This document shows positions 36,265 to 45,307 of a DNA stretch of 64,000 bases, in pieces (the first letter of the stretch is position 1; every line of letters begins with the position of its first letter). Where the stretch lies: the NCBI RefSeq assembly GCF_000807925.1, contig NZ_JRVC01000014.1:124001-188000 (forward strand), written 5' to 3'. The notes beneath the pieces are model-generated. The model saw only the letters and a list, made by a program, of their open reading frames with translations. It was not told the origin of the DNA and ran no database searches. The translations under genes and the position numbers were made by a program. This stretch comes from Novosphingobium subterraneum (GTDB lineage Bacteria; Pseudomonadota; Alphaproteobacteria; Sphingomonadales; Sphingomonadaceae).

Positions 36265-36768
36265 TCAGGCTGCCGGCGGCTCGGCCAGCGCGATCACGGT
36301 CACGCTCCCGTCCTCGCCGACCTGCTCGGTCAGCATCGAAGTCACGCGGCTGACAGTCTCGACGATCCACCAGCGGCCGTCGCGCTTTTCGTAAACGTCA
36401 TCGTATTCCACCGCGAGGCGGACGACCTGGCGTGGCCCGGTCAGGATCGTGCGGAAATTGAGCGACCACTTGCCCGTCGCCCGCGTGCCGCTTTCAAGAT
36501 CGATCTGCCAGTTGGTGGCGTGGTGGATGTCATAGACGCCGCCATTGCAGGCCATCTGCTGATAGATCGCGACAAATGCATCGCGGTCATCGAACTCGGG
36601 AAAGTTTTCATAGGCGATGCGGATCTTGCCGGTGGCGAAGCAATCGCGCACATCTTCGACCTGCTTGAGGTCGCAGGCGCGCAGGTAGCGCGCCTTCAGC
36701 GCCCGGATCGCTTCCTTGTCCTCAAGCGCGGTCAGCCGCGCGGCGAGGTCTTCAAGGCTGATCGTCAT
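36265..36768 (-). CDS. SnoaL-like (NTF2-fold) protein
   Basis: A 167-residue NTF2-fold protein: LEDLAARLTALEDKEAIRALKARYLRACD at the start and VVRLAVEYDDVYEKRDGRWWIVETVSRV near the end. Such proteins in degradative clusters act as dehydratases, isomerases or cyclases; the actual reaction is not deducible. The start ATG 36768 has GGGAGAG nine bases upstream. It is first in a two-gene operon with the SDR, and its promoter region carries the ATGCGTA motif. Confidence 0.82.
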   Translation of the reverse strand: MTISLEDLAARLTALEDKEAIRALKARYLRACDLKQVEDVRDCFATGKIRIAYENFPEFDDRDAFVAIYQQMACNGGVYDIHHATNWQIDLESGTRATGKWSLNFRTILTGPRQVVRLAVEYDDVYEKRDGRWWIVETVSRVTSMLTEQVGEDGSVTVIALAEPPAA

Positions 36769-36822
36769 CACGGCTCTCCCACACGAACCTTGCATGATTC
36801 GCTTTGTCACTAGCTATAGGGA

Positions 36823-36829
36823 TACGCAT
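36823..36829. promoter_or_regulatory. ATGCGTA motif, copy upstream of the SnoaL-SDR operon
   Basis: TACGCAT (ATGCGTA on the other strand) 55 bp upstream of the start at 36768. Related motifs lie at 36842 (ATGCGT), 39554, 39579, 44744 and 46116, all in non-coding promoter regions of this cluster. Confidence 0.4.
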
Positions 36830-36878
36830 TCCGTTGTGAAGATGCGTTTTCGTTATATGAACGCGTAATAACAGAAAA

Positions 36879-36908
36879 GCCCCGCCCCTGCACTTGCAGA
36901 AGCGGGGC
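36879..36908 (-). terminator. Terminator of the 36956-39511 receptor gene
   Basis: GCCCCGC and GCGGGGC form a GC stem around a 16-base loop containing a second small stem (CTGCACTTGCAG). In the leftward direction it is followed by TTTTCTG. Confidence 0.75.
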
Positions 36909-36955
36909 CACCCGAAGACGGTTGCCGGAGGACCGGCGCCCATCCTCCCCAAAGA

Positions 36956-39511
36956 TCAGAACTTCACGCCCACCGTCACGCCATATGTGCGCGGATCGGC
37001 GTAGTAGCCGCCGCCATAGCCCAGCTGGCCGAAGTCGATTGCGCGGACGAGGTTGTGCTCGTCGGTCAGGTTCTTGACCCAGAAGCGCACCGCCGCCTCG
37101 CTCCCGGCAAGGGGGATGCGATCGATCGCCACCTGCGCGTCGACGATATTGCGATTGTCGCCCTTCAGCACTTCGTTGAACGGCGAGGACAGCACGTTCG
37201 AGAAGCTGTACTTGCCGTCTTCGTAGGCATAGCTGACCCGGCCGGTCAGGCGCATGCCGTTGTCGCCCAGCGGGAACTGCGCATTCATCGCGACATTTGC
37301 GGTGAACGGCGAGGTGTAGCCCGGCGTGGCATAGGCCGCGATGTTGACCAGCGGCTGACCTGCAGCGACCGGAAGCCCGGCGAGGAACTCCTTGTACTTG
37401 ATGTCGACGTAACCGGCGTTCGCCTCGAAGGTGAAGTTGTCGGTCAGCACCGCCGTCAATTCGGCTTCGACGCCGGTGTAGGTGACCTTGCCGGCGTTCG
37501 TGACCTTGGTGGCGAAAGTGCCCGGAGCAAGGTTGGTGATCGGCACGGCGATCGCCAGATCCTTGTACTCGTTGTAGTATCCAGCAAGATTGAAGCGCAC
37601 CTTGCGGTCGAACAGTTCCGACTTCAGGCCCACTTCGTAGGACGTGACGTTCTCCGGCTTGAACGAAGGCAGCACGCCGGCCACCGCAGGGTCCTGCGCA
37701 TTGAACCCGCCCGAACGATAGCCGGTGGCGATGCGGGCATAGAGGTTGACCTGGTCGGACACGTCATAGCCCAGCATCAGGTTCCAGGTGAACTTGCTGT
37801 AGCTGGCGCGGCCCTGCTCGGGCGTGGCAAGCGGGGCGGCGCCGTTCTGGCGGCGCACCATCGACTTGGTATCCCAGGTATAGCGGCCGCCGGCCGTCAG
37901 ACGCAGGCCGCTGTCCTTGCCGCCGGGGTAGAACGTCGCCTGCCCATAGACCGCAGTGCTTTCCGCCGTCGCGGTGTAATCGAGCACCGAAAGCGTCTGC
38001 ACCAGACGGTAGCGCGCCGGATTGGCCGCGACGAACGAGGGGCCGAGCGGGCCGAAGTTGCCGAGGAAGATTGAATTGGTATCGAGCACGAAGCCGCTGT
38101 TCTGCGGGTTGTACTCCGAACCCTTTTCCCAGAAATAGAAGCCGCCGAGCACCCAGTCGAGGCTGTCGCTCTCGTTGCCGATTTCAACCTCTTGGCTGAA
38201 CTGCTTGTGGCGGCGCTTGTTGTTGGTGTCGAACAGGTTCTGCTGCACGGTCGGTACCGGCGATGCGGCGATGAACGGACGGAATGCTGCCGGGATCGAC
38301 GGGATGAACTGCAGCAGACTTGCCGGCATGCCGTTGAACAGCGACGCCTGCGTGAAGCGCGGCGCAGTGAACGCGCCGATGCCATCAAGGTCGGTCACGC
38401 TGTCGTTGTTCCAGAAGCGGTAGCCGGTGGTGGACTTCAGGTGGAACGCGCCGAAGTCGTTCTGGACCTGCACGTTGTGGCCCCAGGCCTTGTCGGTTGA
38501 ACGGCTGTTGATGTCGTTGCACACCGTGCGGCGCCAGTCGCGCGTCGGCGCGGCTAGAGCGGCGCAGCGCGGATCGAGGAAGTTGACCGTGTTCAGGAAC
38601 GGCGCGACGGGCGCCTGCTGCGTCACCACCACCGGCACGCCGCCGACCACTTCGGGCGGACGCACCGCGCCGCTGGCGACATTGGTCAGCTGGAAGTTGA
38701 TCGGCGAGGCGTCGATCTTGCTCCAGTCGAAGATGTACTGGATCGAGCCCGTGCCGCCGATGTCGGCCTTGGCGGCGATGCGGAAGGAATCGCCCTTGCG
38801 CGCACCGGGATCACGCGCATCGCTTGGCTCGTTGAGGTTGTCGACCACGCCGTTGCGCTGGCGGTGGCTGTAGGTGAAGCTGGTCGAGATGCCCGCGATC
38901 TCGCCCGGATCGAGCGTGATCTTGGCGTTGAACGCGTTGTAGTTGCCATAGCCGGCTTCGGCCGAAAGCTTGAATTCCTTCGACGGCGCACGCGAGATGA
39001 AGGCAATGCCGCCACCGGTGGTGTTGCGGCCGAACAGCGTGCCCTGCGGCCCGCGCAGCACTTCGACGCGGGCAACGTCGATCACGTCAAGCGCGCTGCC
39101 GCCCGAGCGGGCGATGAACACGCCGTCGACGTAAAGGCCGTTCGCGGTGTCGAGGCCAAAGGTCTCGGTCGCCGGCGTGGGAATACCGCGGATCGAGATG
39201 ACGGCGGCATTGGCGTTGGTCGTGCCCTGCACGATGGTCACGTTGGGGGCGAGGCCGGACAGGTCCTTGGCATCGCGGATGCCCAGCTTCTCGACCTTGT
39301 CGGCGCTGATCGCGCTGATTGCCAGCGGCACGTCCTGCAGGTTCTGCTCGACCTTCTGCGCGGTCACGACGATCTGCTCCAGCTGGCCCTGGTCATCGCT
39401 GGCCTGCACGGGTTCATCCGCAGCATGGGCGGCAGATCCCAGCATCATCGACGCCAGGCTGGCGCCAAGCATCAGCCGCACGGCGAGCGTTGCGCAAGTG
39501 GTGGCCTTCAT
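36956..39511 (-). CDS. TonB-dependent receptor
   Basis: A complete 851-residue outer-membrane receptor. It has a signal peptide (MKATTCATLAVRLMLGASLA...), a TonB-box-like QIVVTAQKVEQN, the plug motifs DVPLAISAISADKVEKLGI and ARVEVLRGPQGTLFGRNTTGGGIAFISRAP, and a terminal YGVTVGVKF ending in Phe. It is likely to import the substrate of the surrounding SDR/monooxygenase cluster, possibly a hydrophobic terpenoid, steroid or aromatic compound. The promoter lies in the 324 bp up to 39836. Confidence 0.93.
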   Translation of the reverse strand: MKATTCATLAVRLMLGASLASMMLGSAAHAADEPVQASDDQGQLEQIVVTAQKVEQNLQDVPLAISAISADKVEKLGIRDAKDLSGLAPNVTIVQGTTNANAAVISIRGIPTPATETFGLDTANGLYVDGVFIARSGGSALDVIDVARVEVLRGPQGTLFGRNTTGGGIAFISRAPSKEFKLSAEAGYGNYNAFNAKITLDPGEIAGISTSFTYSHRQRNGVVDNLNEPSDARDPGARKGDSFRIAAKADIGGTGSIQYIFDWSKIDASPINFQLTNVASGAVRPPEVVGGVPVVVTQQAPVAPFLNTVNFLDPRCAALAAPTRDWRRTVCNDINSRSTDKAWGHNVQVQNDFGAFHLKSTTGYRFWNNDSVTDLDGIGAFTAPRFTQASLFNGMPASLLQFIPSIPAAFRPFIAASPVPTVQQNLFDTNNKRRHKQFSQEVEIGNESDSLDWVLGGFYFWEKGSEYNPQNSGFVLDTNSIFLGNFGPLGPSFVAANPARYRLVQTLSVLDYTATAESTAVYGQATFYPGGKDSGLRLTAGGRYTWDTKSMVRRQNGAAPLATPEQGRASYSKFTWNLMLGYDVSDQVNLYARIATGYRSGGFNAQDPAVAGVLPSFKPENVTSYEVGLKSELFDRKVRFNLAGYYNEYKDLAIAVPITNLAPGTFATKVTNAGKVTYTGVEAELTAVLTDNFTFEANAGYVDIKYKEFLAGLPVAAGQPLVNIAAYATPGYTSPFTANVAMNAQFPLGDNGMRLTGRVSYAYEDGKYSFSNVLSSPFNEVLKGDNRNIVDAQVAIDRIPLAGSEAAVRFWVKNLTDEHNLVRAIDFGQLGYGGGYYADPRTYGVTVGVKF

Positions 39512-39835
39512 TGTTACTCCCCTCCAAACCGTTGTTGGCGCGGAAGATAGCTAATGCGTAGAAATTGACAAGTCGAAATACGCAAACATGCCATGACTCG
39601 CAGAAATGCGCCACTTGTCCGGGATATGGACCCGGCGATTCCCGCAAAAATGCAGCATGCCGATGCGCTCCAGAGCACTCGCATCGGCGCACGCCGCGAA
39701 TCACAAGACTGGCTTTATGCGGAGATAAGAGCAAAAAATATCGCACGTTGCGCGATCATAATTCCGGTGATATGCATGTTTGCATAATTCTGGCGGCATT
39801 ATGATCCGCAAATCGGCAATACGGGAGATTCTGGA
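39512..39835. promoter_or_regulatory. Divergent regulatory region with an inverted ATGCGTA pair
   Basis: This 324-bp gap separates the leftward TonB receptor and the rightward SDR. ATGCGTA at 39554-39560 and TACGCAA at 39579-39585 form an inverted pair about 25 bp apart, 43-74 bp upstream of the receptor start. The remainder is AT-richer and contains no plausible gene. Confidence 0.45.
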
Positions 39836-40594
39836 ATGAAGGGCCTCAAGGGCAAAGTCGGCATCGTTGCCGGCGGTGGGCGCGGCATTGGCGCTGCAAC
39901 CGCACGGCGCCTCGCCGAAGAAGGCGCCCACGTCGTCATCGGTGACCTCATGGGCGACTGGGCCCGCGAAGTGGCGGAAAGCATCCGCTCAACCGGCGGC
40001 ACCGCCACCGGCATCGAACTTGACGGCACCAAGGCCGATTCACAAGCCGCGATCGTGGCCTGCGCGGTAGAGACCTATGGCGGCCTCGACTTCTACCATT
40101 CCAACCTTGCGGGCGGCACCGGGGGCGACAACGACATCCTCGATTGCCCCGAGGACGTGCTCGACCTCAGCTTCGCGATCAACACCAAGAGCCACTTCCT
40201 CGCCACGCAGGCGGCGCTGCCGAAGATGCTCGAACGCGGCGGCGGCGCAATGATCTACACCTCCTCCGGCGCGGCATCGGGCGGCGCACCGTGGCAGGTT
40301 GCCTATCCGATGACCAAGAACGCCATCCATGCGCTGGCCCGCCACGTTGCCGCCAAGTTCGGCAAGAAGGGCGTGCGCGCCAACGTGATCTGCCCCGGCC
40401 TCGTCCTCACCGAAGCGGTCAGGCAGCACCTCACCGACGAGTATGTCGAGCGTGGCCTCGCCGCCGTGCCGCACGTCCGCCTCGGCCAGCCCGAAGACAT
40501 CGCCGCCGCCGTGACGTTCCTGGCCTCCGACGATGGCGCCTGGGTCAACGGTCAGGTCTGGCACGTCAACGGCGGCGCGCAGATGCGGGATTGA
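39836..40594 (+). CDS. Short-chain dehydrogenase/reductase
   Basis: A 252-residue SDR: GIVAGGGRGIGAATARRL (cofactor loop), DLMGDWARE (acidic residue, NAD preference), YTSSGAASGGAPWQVAYPMTK with Tyr and Lys, and NVICPGLVLTEAV. The usual NNAG motif is replaced by SNLAGG, which is a mild deviation. It is followed without real gap by an MFS transporter gene, so the two are probably one operon. Confidence 0.88.
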   Translation: MKGLKGKVGIVAGGGRGIGAATARRLAEEGAHVVIGDLMGDWAREVAESIRSTGGTATGIELDGTKADSQAAIVACAVETYGGLDFYHSNLAGGTGGDNDILDCPEDVLDLSFAINTKSHFLATQAALPKMLERGGGAMIYTSSGAASGGAPWQVAYPMTKNAIHALARHVAAKFGKKGVRANVICPGLVLTEAVRQHLTDEYVERGLAAVPHVRLGQPEDIAAAVTFLASDDGAWVNGQVWHVNGGAQMRD

Positions 40595-40599
40595 GCCGC

Positions 40600-41895
40600 G
40601 TGGCCGCGACCATTCCGGCAGGCGCCGCCGCCACCCTGTCCACCAGTGGCAAGCCGCTGACCAACCGCTGGCTGGCGCTGACGCTGCTGGTCATGGTCGC
40701 GGTGCTCAACTATGCCGACCGCTTTCTGATCCCCGGCCTCGCCCAGCCGATCAAGGCGCACTTCGGCATCAGCGATACGGTGATGGGCGCGCTGATGGGC
40801 CCGGCCTTCGCGTTGCTCTACAGCCTGTTCACCCTGCCGATCGCGCGCGCCGCCGATCGCCGCTCGCGCGTGATGATCATTGCCTTGGGCTGCGGCTTCT
40901 GGAGCTTCTTCACCCTGCTGTCAGGGCTCGCCACCAACGCCGAAATGCTGGCGCTGGCCCGCGTCGGCGTCGGCATTGGCGAGGCCGCTTACCAAGCCCC
41001 TGCCGCCGCCCTGATCGCCGCCTATTTCCCCGCCAACGAACGGGGCCGCGCCTTCGCCCTGCTCGGGACCGCGATCTATGTCGGCCAGATGGCTGGCCTT
41101 GCCGGCGGCCCCGCCATCGCCGCCGCCTCGACCTGGCAGACCGCCTTCCACGCACTGGGCATGATCGGCATCGTCATCGCCTTGGCGACATGGCTGATCG
41201 TGCGCGAACCCGCGCGTGAGGTCATTGACGTCGCCACGCCCGTGCTCCCGCTCAAGCAGACGATGCGCCTGCTGGTCGGGACGCCGTCGGTCATGCTGCT
41301 GGCCACGGTGATGGCGCTGGGCTCGCTTTCGGGCGTGACCTTCGGCATGTGGGGCCCCGCCCTGTTCGAGCGCGCCTATGGTCTCTCGACGCAAGCCGCG
41401 GGCGCCACCTTCGCTCTGTCGTTCGGGCTGCCCGGCCTGTTGGGCGTGCTCGGCTTCGGCTTTCTCTCCGACAAGCTCGGCAAGGGCGATGCCACCGTTC
41501 AGCTCCGCCTCACCGCGCTGGCGCTCGGCGGCGCAACGACCACCATCCTGCTCGTCACCTGGAGCGACAGCCTGACCGTGGCCCGGCTGCTCGCGGTGCC
41601 TTCGGGCCTGCTCGGCGGCGGTTGGTCGGTCGGCGTGCTTGCCGGCCTGCAGTACATCCTGCCCAACAGCCACCGCGCCACCGGCACCGCACTGGTCCTG
41701 CTGATCTCCAGCATGTTCGCCAACGTACTCGGCCCGGTTCTGGCCGGACAACTTTCGGACTGGATCGCGGGAGCCGGTCCTCATGGCCTGCGCATTGGCC
41801 TGTCGGTCGCCATCCCCACCGGTTACATCGGCGTCTGGGCCGCCCTGCGCGCAATGCGCTCGTTCGAACGCGACAAGGCCGCGCTGGCGGGTTAG
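40600..41895 (+). CDS. MFS transporter (spinster-like family)
   Basis: A 431-residue, 12-helix transporter. NYADRFLIPGLAQPIKAHFGISDTVMG and the loop PIARAADRRSRVMIIALG are typical of spinster-like MFS proteins seen in sphingomonad catabolic clusters. FWSFFTLLSGLATNAEMLALARVGVGIGEAAYQAPA covers helices 3-4. The start GTG 40600 has GCGGGA nine bases upstream; TTG 40591 overlapping the SDR stop is an alternative. It likely moves the cluster's substrate or product across the inner membrane. Confidence 0.88.
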   Translation: MAATIPAGAAATLSTSGKPLTNRWLALTLLVMVAVLNYADRFLIPGLAQPIKAHFGISDTVMGALMGPAFALLYSLFTLPIARAADRRSRVMIIALGCGFWSFFTLLSGLATNAEMLALARVGVGIGEAAYQAPAAALIAAYFPANERGRAFALLGTAIYVGQMAGLAGGPAIAAASTWQTAFHALGMIGIVIALATWLIVREPAREVIDVATPVLPLKQTMRLLVGTPSVMLLATVMALGSLSGVTFGMWGPALFERAYGLSTQAAGATFALSFGLPGLLGVLGFGFLSDKLGKGDATVQLRLTALALGGATTTILLVTWSDSLTVARLLAVPSGLLGGGWSVGVLAGLQYILPNSHRATGTALVLLISSMFANVLGPVLAGQLSDWIAGAGPHGLRIGLSVAIPTGYIGVWAALRAMRSFERDKAALAG

Positions 41896-41902
41896 CGGTG
41901 GC

Positions 41903-42250
41903 TCAGCGCTTCAAGGCGAGCAGGCGGCGTTGGAACAGGGTCGAGAAGTCTCGTCGCGCATCTGCGACCAGCGCGATCGTCACCACTCCGTCCCCCAACT
42001 CGTAGATGATGCGATATGGCGAATGTGAAACCTGCCGCCACGGACTTCCGCGCAGTTCCAGTAATTCCACCGGCACCGGACCGCGCTCAGGATAGTGGGC
42101 AAGGCTGTCGATGAGTTGCATCATCGAATCCAGCAGCGCCTCGGCGCCGTCTGGCCCATCGGGTCCGCGCTGCGCAAGGCGGCGCCGATAGATTTCGAAC
42201 AGATCGTTTTCCGCCTCGTCTTCAATTTCGACGCGATAGGTCCCCGTCAT
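41903..42250 (-). CDS. RelE/ParE-superfamily toxin
   Basis: A 115-residue protein: YRVEIEDEAENDLFEIYRRRL, DSLAHYPERGPVPVEL, WRQVSHSPYRIIYELGDGVVTIALVADARRDFSTLFQRRL. The RIIYEL...VADARRDF strand pattern is typical of RelE/ParE toxins. Its start overlaps the antitoxin stop (ATGA), the standard coupling of type II modules. It is convergent with the MFS gene, with an eight-base gap. Confidence 0.87.
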   Translation of the reverse strand: MTGTYRVEIEDEAENDLFEIYRRRLAQRGPDGPDGAEALLDSMMQLIDSLAHYPERGPVPVELLELRGSPWRQVSHSPYRIIYELGDGVVTIALVADARRDFSTLFQRRLLALKR

Positions 42251-42537
42251 TCGACAAAGCGGGTTTCTTCAGCGGCACGGGCGCGGATACGGTCGGCCAG
42301 TCCCTCGACGGTCTTGACCTTCCCCGCCGCGATATTCTCCTTCGCCAGCGCCAGCAGCTTGAGCAGCGCCATTGTCTCCTGCATCTGGTAATAGCTTGCC
42401 GCATCCTGCAGCACGGCCTTGGCCTCGCCATTCTGGGTTATGACCAGCGGCTCGGCGCCTTCATTCAGTTCGCGCAGCACTTCGGCGGCGTTGGCTTTCA
42501 GGTAGCTGATCGGCTTGATGCGGCTTTCAAGACCCAT
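42247..42537 (-). CDS. Phd/YefM-type antitoxin
   Basis: A 96-residue protein: IKPISYLKANAAEVLRELNEGAEPLVITQNGEAKAVLQDAASYYQMQETM is the Phd/YefM fold, which binds DNA at its N-terminus and the toxin with its C-terminal tail. A perfect 13-bp inverted repeat lies just upstream at 42548-42585 and is the likely operator for self-repression. Confidence 0.9.
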   Translation of the reverse strand: MGLESRIKPISYLKANAAEVLRELNEGAEPLVITQNGEAKAVLQDAASYYQMQETMALLKLLALAKENIAAGKVKTVEGLADRIRARAAEETRFVE

Positions 42538-42547
42538 GACGCGGCTC

Positions 42548-42585
42548 CATCCATATTCGGTCCGAATGTAGTCCGAATATGGATG
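42548..42585. promoter_or_regulatory. Inverted-repeat operator of the toxin-antitoxin operon
   Basis: CATCCATATTCGG (42548-42560) and CCGAATATGGATG (42573-42585) are exact reverse complements separated by 12 bases, starting 11 bp upstream of the antitoxin ATG. The spacer contains a further TCCGAAT half-site. Confidence 0.7.
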
Positions 42586-42600
42586 ACCAGCAAGCCGCCC

Positions 42601-43179
42601 TCAATAGCCCATCAGGCTCAGCACTTCCTTGCGGCTGCGGTTGTCCTCGAGGAACGTGCCCATCATCCGGCTCGTCACCATGCCCACGCCCGGCGTGCGC
42701 ACGCCGCGCCCGGTCATGCAGCCGTGCTGCGCCTCGATTACGACAGCCACGCCGTGCGGACGCAGGTTGTCCCAGATGCACTGCGCCACTTGTGCGGTCA
42801 GCCGCTCCTGGATCTGCAGCCGCCGCGCATAGGCATGGAGCACGCGGGCGAGCTTCGAGATGCCCACCACCTTGTCGCGCGGCAGATAGGCAATGGCGGC
42901 CTTGCCGATGATCGGAGCCATGTGGTGCTCGCAGTGGCTCTGGAACGGGATGTCCTTGAGCAGCACCAGCTCGTTGTACCCGCCCACTTCCTCGAACTGG
43001 CGCGAAAGGTGCGAGGCCGGGTCCTCGGCATAGCCCTGGCAATACTCCCGCCACGCCCGCGCCACGCGCCGGGGCGTATCGAGCAGGCCTTCTCGGGCGG
43101 GGTCGTCCCCCGCCCAGCGGATCAGCGTGGCAATCGCCTGCTCGACCTCGGCAGGCACCTCCGGCTTGGTCGTCTCCAT
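42601..43179 (-). CDS. folE: GTP cyclohydrolase I
   Basis: A 192-residue enzyme that converts GTP to dihydroneopterin triphosphate, the first step of folate and pterin synthesis. [34 protein letters not shown] (zinc Cys/His), [27 protein letters not shown] and [12 protein letters not shown] (second zinc Cys) are diagnostic. ATG 43179 is the start. It begins four bases after the stop of the flavin monooxygenase gene, an unusual context for a housekeeping enzyme. Whether it is the only folE of the cell or an extra copy cannot be seen here. Confidence 0.94.
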   Translation of the reverse strand: METTKPEVPAEVEQAIATLIRWAGDDPAREGLLDTPRRVARAWREYCQGYAEDPASHLSRQFEEVGGYNELVLLKDIPFQSHCEHHMAPIIGKAAIAYLPRDKVVGISKLARVLHAYARRLQIQERLTAQVAQCIWDNLRPHGVAVVIEAQHGCMTGRGVRTPGVGMVTSRMMGTFLEDNRSRKEVLSLMGY

Positions 43180-43183
43180 TGGG

Positions 43184-44662
43184 TCAGGCCGCGAACGCGA
43201 ACTCTTCGGCCACCGGCTTGGCCATGGCATTGGCGAAGTCGTGATAGCCCCACGGCCAGGTCGCGGGAATGCCGGTCTTGTCGAGATACCAGCTAGTGCA
43301 GCCCGATCCGAAGATCGTCTTTTTCGCTGCCGCGATGCGCCGCGCCTCATACGCCTGATAGGCCGGTTCCAGCGGTTCCACCGTACGCGCTTCGCCCCGC
43401 CGCACCGGTTCGAGCAGTTGCTCGATGTATTCCCACTGCCGCTCGGCGATGTCGATCAGCGGGAAGTTGCCGACCGGCGCGCCGGGGCCGTTGAGCATGA
43501 AGAAGTTCGGGAAATCGGGCATCGCGATCGCATAGTGCGCAGTCGGCCGGGTCGCCCAGAATTCGTCGAGCGAGCGCCCGCCGCGCCCGGTCACCACCGC
43601 CGGGCGGATGAAGCTGTCGGCGCGGAAGCCGGTTGCCAGCACCAGCACGTCAAGTTCGTGCAAGGTGCCGTCCTTCATCAGCACGCCCTCCGGCACGATC
43701 CGCTCGATCGCACCCACTTCGACGGAAACGCCGGGGCGCTGCACGCACTCGTAGTACTCCCACGAATAGATCAGGCGCTTGCACGCGGCGTGATAATCGG
43801 GCCGCAGCTTTTCGCGCAATTCCGGATCGCGCACGCTCTGCTCCAGGTTCTGGCGGCACAGCTCCTCGATCTCGTGCATCTGCGGGCTGGTGAAGTCGGT
43901 CACGCCCTCGGTGAAGCGATAGACCGCCTCCCAGTATTGCGGGTCATTGCGGATCGCCTCGATCAGCGAAGGATCGGCGGCGAAGGCGGCGCGCTGTTCG
44001 GCGGTATATTCGAACTGGACCACCGGCATGATCCACTGCGGCGAACGCTGGAAGTGCACCAGCTTCGCCGCACGGCTGCTCAGCGCGTTGACGATCTGGA
44101 TCCCGGTCGACCCGCAACCGATCACGCCGACGCGCGCGCCGTCGAGCACGGCGCTGTCATCCCAGCGCGCCGAATGGAACGCCTTGCCCTTGAACGTATC
44201 GAGCCCCGGCAGGTCCGGCATCTTCGGATGGTGCAGCACGCCCGTGGCAACGATCACCACGTCTGCCTCGTAGGTCGAGCCATCGACGATGCCGAGGGTC
44301 CATGTCCTCGTCGCATCGTCGAAAGTGCACGAGGTGACTTCGCTATTGAAGCGGATGTAGGGCACCACCCCGAAGCGTTCGGCCACGCCCTTGAAGTAGG
44401 CGTGGATCTCCGGCCCGGTGGCGTAGTAGGCGCTCCAGTCGGGGTTCAGGGCAAAGCTGTAGCTGTAGGCGTGCGACGGTGTGTCGCAGGTCAGGCCCGG
44501 GTAACGGTTATCGCGCCATGTCCCGCCCAGTTCCGCGCCTTTCTCGAACACTGCGAAGTCGGCATCGCCGCGCTGCAGCAGCTTGATCGCCGCCATCACG
44601 CCCGACATTCCCGCACCAATCACCGCATAGCGCAACCGCGCCTTCCCACCCGTCTCGCTCAT
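43184..44662 (-). CDS. Flavin-containing monooxygenase, Baeyer-Villiger type
   Basis: A 492-residue FAD/NADPH enzyme. It has the FAD loop [15 protein letters not shown], then [25 protein letters not shown], the Baeyer-Villiger fingerprint [13 protein letters not shown], the NADPH loop [13 protein letters not shown] and ATGF near the C-terminus. Such enzymes insert oxygen next to ketones to give esters or lactones. SDRs in the same cluster could supply the ketone. It is transcribed leftward into folE. Its promoter region carries ATGCGTA at 44744. Confidence 0.92.
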   Translation of the reverse strand: MSETGGKARLRYAVIGAGMSGVMAAIKLLQRGDADFAVFEKGAELGGTWRDNRYPGLTCDTPSHAYSYSFALNPDWSAYYATGPEIHAYFKGVAERFGVVPYIRFNSEVTSCTFDDATRTWTLGIVDGSTYEADVVIVATGVLHHPKMPDLPGLDTFKGKAFHSARWDDSAVLDGARVGVIGCGSTGIQIVNALSSRAAKLVHFQRSPQWIMPVVQFEYTAEQRAAFAADPSLIEAIRNDPQYWEAVYRFTEGVTDFTSPQMHEIEELCRQNLEQSVRDPELREKLRPDYHAACKRLIYSWEYYECVQRPGVSVEVGAIERIVPEGVLMKDGTLHELDVLVLATGFRADSFIRPAVVTGRGGRSLDEFWATRPTAHYAIAMPDFPNFFMLNGPGAPVGNFPLIDIAERQWEYIEQLLEPVRRGEARTVEPLEPAYQAYEARRIAAAKKTIFGSGCTSWYLDKTGIPATWPWGYHDFANAMAKPVAEEFAFAA

Positions 44663-44743
44663 TCTCTTCCCATTCTCGTGAGTGCCTGTTCAGTACCGGC
44701 CAGATCGCTCACCCCCGCGCCGGCGTCATCACCCGAACGTATT

Positions 44744-44750
44744 ATGCGTA
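44744..44750. promoter_or_regulatory. ATGCGTA motif upstream of the monooxygenase
   Basis: ATGCGTA (context TTATGCGTATCG), 82 bp upstream of the start at 44662. It belongs to the motif set described at 36823. A further TACGCAT at 44769 lies within the end of the next gene and is not counted. Confidence 0.4.
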
Positions 44751-44767
44751 TCGAAACCAACCGCTGA

Positions 44768-45307
44768 TTACGCATCCGTCCGCGCAAACAGCGAAAGCCG
44801 CGCATGGACCGGATCGTCCGCCCCGGCCCGCCCGGTGCCGACGCCGCCACTGCCGAAATCGTCGCCCTGCGCGGCGGGCAGGTCCTCGGCATGATCGAGG
44901 ATGAACGAGCGCCGGGCAAAGCGCCACACCCCGTCGCGCTGCTCGTAGTGATCCGCATAGCGCCCCCAGGCTACGAACTGCCGCTCGCCATCCAGCGTCA
45001 GGTGCCACGCCCGCGCCGTGATCTCGCCCTGGGCGCGCGTGCCGTCCACCACGAACAGCGCCGAGAGCGCCGTGTGCATCGTCGCCCGCCAGTTCGCCAT
45101 CATGCCCGGCAGCCACGCGATGTAGCCATCCACCGGCCCGCAGTAATAGGGCGTGTGATCGTCCACCGCGTCGTCATGGTAGAGGGTGCGCAGCAGATCC
45201 CAGTCGCGCCGGTCGATGCAGTGGCCATAGGCGGTGACGAGATGGCGCAGCGCCTCGCGCGCCATCAGTTCGTCAAGGCTGATCGGGTGCGGTGCCAGCT
45301 CAGACAC
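44768..45307 (-). CDS. SnoaL-like (NTF2-fold) protein
   Basis: A 179-residue NTF2-fold protein: LMAREALRHLVTAYGHCIDRRDWDLLRTLYHDDAVDDH at the start is typical of the hydroxysteroid-isomerase/scytalone-dehydratase-like SnoaL_4 group; ADHYEQRDGVWRFARRSFILDH closes the domain. A ring dehydration or isomerisation is plausible. Its start overlaps the end of the upstream SDR gene by eight bases, so the two are coupled. Confidence 0.83.
   Translation of the reverse strand: MSELAPHPISLDELMAREALRHLVTAYGHCIDRRDWDLLRTLYHDDAVDDHTPYYCGPVDGYIAWLPGMMANWRATMHTALSALFVVDGTRAQGEITARAWHLTLDGERQFVAWGRYADHYEQRDGVWRFARRSFILDHAEDLPAAQGDDFGSGGVGTGRAGADDPVHARLSLFARTDA

Noticed and set aside
44769..44775. TACGCAT at 44769 as another copy of the cluster motif
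   Set aside because: It is part of the last codons and stop of the SnoaL-like gene ending at 44768, so it is explained by coding sequence.
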